Assembly (NCBI GenBank): GCA_015501055.1
Contig: JADNYV010000047.1
Coordinates: forward strand, 124,001-188,000
Length of the DNA stretch: 64,000 bases
Source of the DNA: Mucidula mucida
Lineage: Eukaryota > Basidiomycota > Agaricomycetes > Agaricales > Physalacriaceae
Direction of reading: 5' to 3'
Position numbers and translations under genes: made by a program. Positions 55,975 to 64,000 of this stretch are shown here, piece after piece (the first letter of the stretch is position 1; each line of letters opens with the position of its first letter). The notes below the pieces were generated by a model. It ran no database searches and was not told where the DNA came from. It worked only from the letters and a program-made list of their open reading frames with translations.

Positions 55975-57821
55975 ATGTTCCCCTGGGTTCCTCTGTTTGC
56001 ATCCCTCTCCCTCGTCTATATATGCGTCAACAACCTATTTGCTGATGCCACCCCTGTCACTTCTCGCGATGATTCGACCTCCACAACGGTACTGATCCTT
56101 GGCGGAGGGGTCGCAGGTGTGATTGCTGCACGCACACTCCACAGACGCGGGATCAATTCATTCGTTATCGTCGAAGCCAGAGATGAGCTGGGCGGTCGCA
56201 TGCAGAGCCACAAGCTTGGGGGCGAGAACGGATACACTATCGAGAAGGGTGCGAATTGGATACAAGGGCCTGGTGCTGCTCAAGACGAGAAGAAGTATAA
56301 CCCGATTTATGAGCTCGCCCTAAAGCATAGGATCAAGGCACAAGTGAATGATTTTGACAGGAGCTTTAGTGAGTGTGGTCTATGAACCTCTAGATGGCTG
56401 TCATTGACCTGACGCGTGCATAGCGACATACGATGAGAATGGGTTCATTGACTATAGCGATGTTGTGAAGCGCGCCGCTGATACGTATGATATGCTTAGC
56501 GCGGCGGGAGGCGAGTCCCGTTCAGGTGTTCGAAATTCTCTTGTTGTTGAACTTGTTTCAGTTGATCGATTTGAGCAATCGCTCATTGACCTCAATTCCC
56601 GTACTGGATATGCCTTGATCAATTCCAAGCCGAGGAATCAGTACGAAGACGTCGCAGAGTACTTCCAGTTTGATTTAGAGTTTGCCCAGACGCCCGAGGC
56701 GACGTCCTGGGTGGCACAGTCAATGGTACGTGTTATCTGTCGTAATTGCCACCTAACGATCATGCTCGTTACTCAGAACGACAACTTCACGTATTCGACG
56801 TCTACTCTTACGGAAGATGGTGACCTCCTTGCGTTCGACCAGCGTGGGTTCAAGGCGCTTATTCAAGAGGAGGCACGCGACTTCCTCAACCCAGAGCAGC
56901 TCATGCTCAACTCGCCTGTGACGGATATAGCTTACAGCGGCAGTGGCGTAACAGTCACGCTACAGAGCGGGGAAGTCTTGACAGCGGATTACGCGCTCTG
57001 CACGTTCAGTGTCGGCGTACTCCAGTATGGGGATATCACGTTCAAACCCAATTTGCCCTGTCGGTGTCGTGTTTATTGGGAGATCACGCTGCTGAAGAAT
57101 TGACAGATTACAAGGAGGAAGCCATACAGAGTTTGGTAATGGCGACGTACACCAAGATCTTCTTCAAGTTCAAGGAAAAGTTCTGGTTCGACACCGAGGT
57201 ACTGATACTTCATTGTCTATGATGTCCTATCGTCTCATTACGTTCTCGTTAGATGGGAGTATATGCCGACCCCGAACGAGGACGTTATCCCATCTGGCAA
57301 AGTCTAGATCACCCTCTCTTCCTTCCTGGCTCTGGCATCATCTTTGTCACTGTGACTGGTGCTTACGCTCTTCGCGTTGAAGCCCTCCCCGAAGCCCAAG
57401 TCAAGGAGGAAGCCCTCGGAGTCCTCAGAAGTATGTTTCCCCTTGTTAGCATTGGAGAACCGGAGGACTTTTACTACTACAAGTGGCATTCCGATCCGCT
57501 CTTCCGCGGCTCATACAGCAACTGGCCGGCATCGTTCCTCCCTGCGCATCATATGAATTTGCGCGCAAATCTTGGACGACTGTATTTCGGTGGGGAGGCG
57601 ACAAGTTTGAGGTATTTTGGTATGTGCACCTTTTGGCCAATTGAGAGACCCAGCCTGATGATTGGGTGAATGGAGGTTTCCTGCATGGGGCATATCATGA
57701 GGGACATGATATGGCGACACTCATCAGTGACTGTGTGGATGCGGGAGGTGCATGCGAACAGCTCAAACGGATTGATAAATTCAGTTCGGTGGGTACCAAT
57801 ATAGTCTGCGCTCCCTTGTAG
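55975..57821 (+). CDS. Secreted FAD-dependent amine (polyamine) oxidase
   Basis: ATG 55975 gives a hydrophobic leader (MFPWVPLFASLSLVYICVNN). The FAD-binding Rossmann motif is VLILGGGVAGVIAARTLHRRG, followed by VEARDELGGRM and GANWIQGPG. Further on come FDLEFAQTPEATSWVAQ, the substrate-domain stretch GFKALIQEEA... LTADYALCTFSVGVLQ, and the C-terminal FAD contact LYFGGEATS... GFLHGAYHEGHDMATLI. The order and length (about 500 residues) fit fungal polyamine oxidases, which oxidise amines and release H2O2. At 56511-56561 a 51-nt GC-AG intron joins AAGG-V to DRFEQSLIDLNSRTGY. The end is either TAG 57819-57821 or, if a further GTGGGT..TTCAG intron is spliced, TAA near 57888. No one-base indel was found. 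Confidence 0.85.
56511..56561 (+). other. Probable GC-AG intron in the amine oxidase gene
   Basis: The 51 nt begin GCGAGT after GGAG and end TTTCAG. Retained, they would insert 17 residues (ESRSGVRNSLVVELVSV region) between AAGG and DRFEQSLIDL, where the family has only a few residues. The donor is weaker than the GCAAGT of the other two cases. Confidence 0.45.
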
Positions 57822-58673
57822 ACTGATGATGTGCTTTGTTCAGGATGCGCGCGCGCATTCTTTCCAGGAGGTCTTATATATGCAGTAATTGAATGATCTT
57901 AGACCGTACTCACTTTCATCCAAGTACCGGACAGTCAGTATTCTTCTGATCGTTCAACGCCCTTTGATACCTTGGTAGTTATATAGGGATTTCTTCGTCA
58001 CAACATTCGGGCGATACTTGCTTCATAAGCTACATCTCTTCGTATGGCCCATACTAATCCGCTTGTACCAGCTAGGAAAGCGACTTCAGCTGAACCTGAT
58101 GAGCATCGCAGAAACGTGTCCTTTGATGTCTTTCAATGTCGCTGGTTGGGTACTCAAGGCAGCTGTCCCGAGTGGAGGGTTAAATCCAAATGCTTCGAAC
58201 ATCAGTCAGGCTAAGTCATGCACTGGGGAGGATGATAAGGAAATGAGAGAAGAATGTGAGAGACTTGAGATGAGTGAGGAAGAAGGCACAAGATGCAAAG
58301 CATCTTGTGGGTTTGGGTGTGGAGGTCTGACAGTCGGCGCTGAGTCGGCAGGGAAAGGGAAATTCGAACGGCCACGTGCCGGGAAACCATAGGACCCGCC
58401 TAAGAGGTTCAATCCAAGATCACTTGTTTTGGGCACTTTCTGTCAGGTCGTCGTTGACCAGTTCTCTACGATTTTTCGCCCAGAGCATGCATTTTAGCAC
58501 CCAAAATATCCGACTTTTGAACCTGACCTTCCAACCGACGGCCAGCAAGGGCCAAGGCGGCGCGGCGCGTACACGGGACCAACATTCGACCAACATTACC
58601 ACGAGGTCGATGTAGAACATGTTCAAAGTGTTGCGTCTGGGACAGGTCGCGTTTGTGTTGAAAGATGTCTGAC
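57822..58673. other. Intergenic up to the Copia 3' LTR
   Basis: Only short or overlapping ORFs are present (58018-58392 plus, 58420-58755 minus). No repeat was recognised. CTGAC at 58669-58673 is a candidate target duplication, whose partner would lie outside the window. Confidence 0.4.
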
Positions 58674-58929
58674 TGTAGACACAGTGAGTACATAGTACAC
58701 ACAAATAGACCTCAGACGTCGTAACAAGCAAGACGGCTCCATTACCTGTAGACACAGTGAGTACGATAGTACACGGAATAGACTACAGGTCCGTCAGTAA
58801 GATATAAGAGAAAGAACGTACCCTCAGATGTTGTAACAAGCAAGACGGCTGAGGGGTTCAATCAACTAAAAGTGATATAAATACAGCCCGGCATTAGCCG
58901 GCGTACGCCACGACACTCATTCCTTAACA
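58674..58929 (-). repeat. Copia 3' LTR
   Basis: The minus-strand LTR starts TGTTAAGGAATGAG directly after the purine tract and ends TGTCTACA. It contains two direct internal repeats built on CTGTAGACACAGTGAGTAC and three ACAAGCAAGACGGCT words. These internal repeats also occur in the 5' LTR. Confidence 0.8.
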
Positions 58930-58937
58930 CTCCCCCT

Positions 58938-60720
58938 GGCGTACACTATGCCTCTTCCAATCCAAACCAAGCTCCCTGCTAATCCGCTCATGAGCCACAC
59001 GGGGTAACACCTTCGTAAGAATGTCGGCAAGGTTGTTCTTCGAAGAGACAGCGGTGACAGCAATTTCGCCAGCGCGGACTTTGTCGCGGATGTAATGGTA
59101 TCGGATATGAAGGTGTTTTGAAAGACCATGCACCTTGTTGGTCTCCGTGAGGCTGATGGATCCAAGGTTGTCTCCAACAAGTGGGAAGGGAACTCCTCAA
59201 GCAGACCAGCCTCATCCAACCAACTGTTTGTCCACATCGCTTGCTGTGAACCACGCACCATTAAGACATACTCCGACTTCGTGCTGAATAAGGCCATAAT
59301 TGGCTGACGCTTCGCGGACCACAAAACTGGAGCGCCAGCCATCATGAAGATGTAACCTGAGGTTGACGACACATATCAACACATCCAGCCCAGTCAGCGT
59401 TGACATACCCCAAAGGTTTTAGGCCGTTCACGTCAGCGTTGTCGGTAGGCTTTTGATAAAGAACACCGTAGTCCAGTGTGCCGCAAATATAGCAACAGAG
59501 TCCCACTAAGAGGGTCCAATGCTCCGGCGCTGGGTTGGTCTGAACGTGTCCTAGTGCACTGCATGCAAAAGCGATATCTGGGCGAGTTCCTGAACTCCCC
59601 CATACTACGCATCCTAGGACCGGTTTGTATGGTTTGCCGTTCATCAATGTGATTTTGTTGTTCGTCATTGGATCAACGTGCGCGCTGACCTGACAGTTTG
59701 GTGGCAGCGGGATAGACAGTGGATGTAGGTCCCAGAGATCGAAATACCATAAGACCTTCTTGAAATAGAGCTTTGTGTAAGCCCAATGTCACCGCCTTCG
59801 AGCCGCTCTATTGTGAGACCTAACAGAAGGTTGAGCTGTTCCACACTGGTGAGGTCCCACTTCGCCGCAAAATCCTTCAACACCTTGTCCGCTTCTTCCT
59901 CACTTGAATGCGCACCCAAGACATTGTTGGTGTGCGTTGTTGTTAAACTGTAGCCGGTGTCCGGAGGTTCGCCAACCTTGACACAAACACAAGGATCAGC
60001 TTTGGATGAACAAAATCCAACCTCTTCATAGCGTGCGTCCAAAGCTTTCCACCATATATGACCAGCCTGAACCATTCCATAAAGCGGCCGTACCAATCTG
60101 CATACTTTACTCTCCTCCCCATGCTTTATGAATCCCTTTGGCTGTCACATGTATGCTGGCTTGTCCAGGTAACCATTCAGGTAGGCGGAAGAAAAATCCC
60201 ACTGCTTCAAAACCAGACCTTTAACAACCGCCACAGCCATCACCATACAAACCGACTCCAAACACGCAACCATGGCCACTTATTACCATAATCCTCGCCT
60301 TTCAACATCAAATCGCCTCGAGCGACAAGACACCCCTTTGGTTTTATGATCTCGCCTTCACCATTCAGCTTCAAATCGTACACCCACATACTGTCAATAC
60401 AGTGGGGCCTTCGGGCAAGTCAACAAAAGTCCAAACACCGCAATTTACCAGGGTATCCACCTCCTTCTGCATTGCTGGCATCCAGAGATCCGGGTTTTGC
60501 ATAGCCTGCACGTACGACTTTGGAATTCAAACATTGTTTTCCCCTTTAACAATCTTGCAAAGGCCCACAGATTCTCAAACAGATTGTCCATACCCTCAGG
60601 CTCATCACCCAAGTTGATGAAATTCACGGAAGGACATTCTTCGTTGCGAGCCCAGTCAGCGCCAGACTCACAAGCTTCTTCCTCGGCGTTTTTGAAAGCA
60701 ATATTGTGTAACGCTGCCAT
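58938..60720 (-). pseudogene. Copia reverse transcriptase and RNase H remnants
   Basis: RT pieces read RPLYGMVQAGHIWWKALDARY, CSSKADPCVCVKV, EEEADKVLKDFAAKWDLTS and LLLGLTIERLEGGDIGLTQ. At the catalytic YxDD position (59925-59944) the sequence is HTNN, so both metal-binding aspartates are gone. RNase H pieces read ADWAGCVDMCRQPQ, then in another frame SGYIFMMAGAPVLWSAKRQPI and STKSEYVLM. At least three frame changes are needed to join these parts. The linker upstream (60445-60720) holds an acidic stretch. Confidence 0.75.
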
Positions 60721-61016
60721 AGATGGTTTTGCAATACGAGTGGATCATCAGGAGGTGGATCGTGGATGGGAATCAGCGCGGCATGGGGGATTCAGTATGA
60801 GAGGAAGTGGTTGTGGAGGGGGTGCAGGGACGATACCAATCTGCATCTGTGGGGTAGGGGGGGATCTTCAGGGTCTTCTTCTGTGGGGCGCGTGCAATGC
60901 CCAATGCCTTCCTCAAAAATGACATTGGCACCTTATATACACCGTCACACGTGGGTCATAAATCCAATAACCAATGTCCCATATACCCAAGAAGTTTACC
61001 TCGCCATCCTTGACGA

Positions 61017-61660
61017 CTAAGTTTTCCATTGATGCGGTCTAAATCCTTTACCTACGCATTGCATCCCCAGGGACGGAGATGCGACACGTTCATCTTTGCA
61101 GAAGACTTGAACCACCTCTGCCATGGAACAATATCTGGATGAACACGGTCGGAATAAACCCGTGCACGTAGCAGTGAGACCCGCAGCTTCAGCCCACCAT
61201 TTGTGATGAAGTCCCAACTCCTTGAGCTGGGTGTGTACCCTCTAATGACTGTCTGATTCCCCCATTCAACAACTCCATTAGCTGATGAAGATGCCTTTGG
61301 AACGCGCTCCCAAAGGATACCTTTAGATTCCAGGTACCCAATGAAGACCCGTTGTCGAATTCGCGCCCCTTGTCAAACCAAATGTGTAGGATCTTTTCCC
61401 CGGTCTGACGCTCCGCCATCTCATGGAACTTCTTGAAGGCATTCAGAGTAACGGACACATGTTTCGACACCAAGAAGTAGGGAAATTTGAGGCCTGTTCC
61501 TCTGCACGTGCACAGCATCATATATACTGCACCACCAACACTGACTGTCCGTGTCTTCCCAAACAAATCCACGGAAATGCGCTCACAGGGCTTCTTCTGG
61601 GACGACGACCTTGTCAAATGGATGTTGCACGATTTTCCCATAGATACAGTCCTCGCACAA
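61017..61660 (-). pseudogene. Copia integrase remnant
   Basis: The minus strand reads CERISVDLFGKTRTVSVGGA, ILHIWFDKGREFDNG and FQRHLHQLMELLNGGIRQ, corresponding to the integrase core with the expected acidic residues at VDLFG and FDKGREFDN. Frame changes occur after FDNG and before the connection to RT. Confidence 0.7.
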
Positions 61661-61836
61661 ACCGTCTAATGATGGTTCGTGATTTCCAGGCCATCCACCA
61701 GCGACGTGTCGGCCATCCTCTTAATGATCCAACATCTGAATGTCCCGCAACGGCGATGCCATGTTTCTAGACTTGTCGGCTTATTTCTTGACCGAGCCCC
61801 TACAGCAGTGACTGTTTCCCCATTTTGTCAACCACA

Positions 61837-63738
61837 TCAACTTTGTACAGCTTGGCACGAACCCGACTCCATTGCTAATCGCCCAGAAACTGCTGTACGA
61901 CCTGTCTGTGGCTCGACAACTGTCAATATATCACTCCCCCACATTCCACAAAAGCCTCGAACATCCAAAGCTGGAATGGAGATCAGGTTCATTGTAAACG
62001 ACGGCGTGTGGACTGCATCAAGCAGAATATGTTTAACCACACCATTGACCTTTACATCAGACTGCGCAATACCGCGTCCTTCAATAACGAAGGCCACATC
62101 TGCAGTAGAGATCATCACGAGTTGGGTGAATCCGCGAGTAACTCGTGATTCAGCTCGCCTTGGCATCTCGGTGATCGGATTCGACCGACTCACGAGCCTA
62201 AGAAACTCAAGTCTGCCAAGAGTCTCGCACACAGGTTTCAGAACATCCCAACTCGCGGCGAGTACTCGCCCATTCGTCTACTTATGTTCTTCTATGCAAT
62301 CCGCTAATATGTCTACCTACATTATGCCTTCTCATATGCCTTATACTTAGAAATATCAATTGTTTTATGATTTTTTACTATTATCGTAAGATTCGGGCAA
62401 GTACTCGCTGAACTCGTGTGACTCGACTCGTTCAACTCGAGTCACTAAGACTCGAGTTACATGACAAGTGATGAACACTAGTTTAGGGTCACAAGTACTC
62501 GCCCGGCAAGTGCCGAGTCAACTCAAGTAAGTACTTGTGGTGCTCTCTAATCTGCAGTATTCCCGTTGCTTCGCTCCAGCCTATATTTCGTGAAGCACTG
62601 TCTGTCCTTAACACAATGTATAGTTGCCACTATCCAGATACGTCAGGTGACATTGGTGGCATTGTTCAAGGTGATGTTACAGACTAATGGTACACTATTG
62701 AAACTCTCACCAACATCACTGGGACTGACATAGTCTACCAGGGAAGTATCTTCCCCTCAACATCCGAGTCTACACAAGGTTCAGTACCAGTGAGTGATTG
62801 AGCCCGATTAGTGATGTACCATCCGCATCGTAGTCTCCAAGCGCAGACAAGGCAAACATTTGATCACATCATTGACGGGAGTAGGACCAATGGACGTGAT
62901 GCTGCCGTGGAAGGAGACTTCTTTGGCTCCTTCCCCTTTGGCGCTCTGTACCACAACGGGCCCTTTCCTTCTCTCCCTGTAGCATAGCAGTTATGATGGG
63001 TATGGCCACTTCGGCCACAATTACCGCATTTGACTGAAGAATTCGCCAACACAGCCAATGCAGATACACTGTCGTCGGCTTCAGCTTCCCCGGGTGGTGA
63101 TCATCCACCATTCCAACAACCCCGCACAAATTTCCTGATAGTCGGTCTTCCCCGCATGAATCTGGATCGCGAGGGCAACGTGGCGGGAAGCAAGGCATAC
63201 AAGATCGCAATCATTTGACATCGACAACCTTGAACCGAGTGCATTAGCCTCCATTTGGAGCTTTCCAATCGACCAAGGAAACCGGAAAGGGAGTCCGGAC
63301 CGCCTTCTACAAATTGCGCGGAACGGAGTCGCTCTCTCGCGGACTCTTCAGGAGCTCGCTGGATTTGTCGAATCTCATGTCAGGGAATGCCACATGACGG
63401 CGGAGGTTGCAGAGGGGTTGAGGCTGTGGGCATTGGGGTTGTTGACGTTCTGGTAGATGAGGGCGGCTACCCAGGCGTCGCACATTTCCCATTCTTTGGC
63501 GCTGGGCTACTTGAGTTCGGAGCAGTCGAAGCAGTTGTTGTCGTTGTTGTGTCGTCAAGACAACAGGCACAGCAGGTGTTCCTCCAGGTATTGCGGGAGT
63601 GGGGGCAGGAGCGGGATTCACGATGGCGCCGGACAAGTACCCGAGATGTCCAGCAGCACGGACAGCGAGATGACTTGGTTCTTGAAAGCGGGCCAGTTTG
63701 TTGCACCGGGGGCAAACATTCTTGGCAGCAAGAGACAT
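61837..63738 (-). pseudogene. Copia gag and protease remnants
   Basis: Gag starts near ATG 63738 (MSLAAKNVCPRCNKLARFQE) and is frame-shifted and shortened. A CCHC zinc knuckle CGNCGRSGHTHHNC lies in the 62864-63058 ORF. The protease region has LDSG at about 62640, CVKDRQCFTKYRLERSNGNTAD up to the MITE, and VAFVIEGRGIAQSDVKVNGV after it. One further base is missing after LDSG. Confidence 0.7.
62106..62549. mobile_element. 444-bp hAT-like MITE, copy 2 (in Copia protease region)
   Basis: It is bordered by ATCTGCAG at 62098-62105 and 62550-62557, an 8-bp target duplication. Sequence matches copy 1 (34597-35043) over its whole length in the same orientation with scattered changes. Removing the element and one duplication restores the Copia reading ...NGNTAD/VAFVIEG..., which proves insertion after the Copia element. 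Confidence 0.92.
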
Positions 63739-63818
63739 GGTGTGGTGAGCTTTCCTTGGTGGACATCACAGTGGTCTGTTGTATTGTTGTGTGTATGGCA
63801 AGAGCCAGTCTCATAATC

Positions 63819-64000
63819 TGTAGACACAGTGAGTACGATGATACACGCAAATAGATCTCAGACTTGTAACAAGCAAGACGGCTCATTACCTGTAAACACA
63901 GTAAGTACAATAGTACACAGAATAGACTACAGGTCCGTCAGTAAGATATAAGTAAGATATAAGAGAAAGAACGTACCCTCAGACTGTTATGAATCACCAT
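63819..64000 (-). repeat. Copia 5' LTR, partial
   Basis: TGTAGACACAGTGAGTACGA at 63819 matches the left border of the 3' LTR. It carries the same internal repeats plus an extra TAAGATATAAG unit (63942-63963). After 63985 it no longer follows the 3' LTR and reads TGTTATGAATCACC, so either a different element starts here or the LTR is recombined. Confidence 0.7.

Larger units (their letters stand above)
58674..64000 (-). mobile_element. Decayed Ty1/Copia LTR retrotransposon
   Basis: On the minus strand the order is 5' LTR (63819 to beyond 64000), gag with CCHC knuckle, protease, integrase, reverse transcriptase, RNase H, a purine tract (GGGGGAG at 58931-58937) and 3' LTR (58674-58929). This order (integrase before RT) defines Copia. 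All domains show frameshifts, and a hAT-like MITE interrupts the protease region. The LTRs share long stretches such as GTCCGTCAGTAAGATATAAG, but the right one diverges after CCCTCAGA. Confidence 0.85.

Noticed and set aside
58018..58392. 124-codon plus-strand ORF before the Copia LTR
   Set aside because: No domain recognised; low-complexity Glu/Lys and Cys/Gly segments mirrored on the other strand.
1..64000. tRNA, rRNA, CRISPR or secondary-metabolite core genes
   Set aside because: No cloverleaf, rRNA signature, regularly spaced repeat array, or PKS/NRPS/terpene synthase motif was seen.

Overview
This window is nuclear DNA of a filamentous basidiomycete, most likely an agaricomycete. The evidence is intron-dense genes with many 45-60 nt introns, a glyoxal-oxidase-type copper radical oxidase, a Mid1 calcium-channel subunit, an Sfp1-type split zinc-finger factor, small secreted proteins, and Copia/hAT-type transposons. 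No RNA gene, CRISPR array or prokaryotic operon was seen. All gene models were read by eye from codon frames and GT-AG (sometimes GC-AG) borders; products are family-level calls without database support.

Left part (0-21.5 kb): a secreted TAP-like alpha/beta hydrolase (+), a full-size PDR/ABCG drug-efflux transporter (-), a very large sacsin-like protein with two ATP-binding modules and a C-terminal BTB domain (+), and a convergent, heavily frameshifted second copy of the TAP-like hydrolase (-). Middle (21.5-46 kb): repeats and decayed transposons (Copia gag, a CpG-depleted AT-rich block, nested hAT-like elements with 8-bp target duplications, a solo LTR, a TIR element inserted in another repeat). 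Interleaved with these are Mid1, two small secreted proteins, a sacsin fragment, an unnamed gene with a possible Tudor-like segment, and SFP1. Right part (46-58 kb): two EamA/DMT transporters in inverted orientation flanking an IFI6/IFI27-like secreted/membrane protein, glyoxal oxidase and an NmrA-family remnant, followed by an FAD amine oxidase. The right end (58.7-64 kb) is a decayed Ty1/Copia element on the minus strand with a hAT-like MITE inside it.

Three themes recur. First, duplicated sequences are repeatedly found as inverted pairs (TAP hydrolase, the IFI27-like gene plus its upstream 490-bp block, the R2 repeat, the EamA genes, sacsin and its fragment). Second, many otherwise well-preserved genes carry isolated one-base indels, which could be residual assembly errors or real decay. 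Third, transposons are nested and several can be delimited exactly by target-site duplications. Functionally the genes suggest extracellular oxidation (glyoxal oxidase, amine oxidase), efflux and small-molecule transport (PDR, EamA), calcium and growth signalling (Mid1, Sfp1) and secreted proteins; no biosynthetic cluster is apparent.
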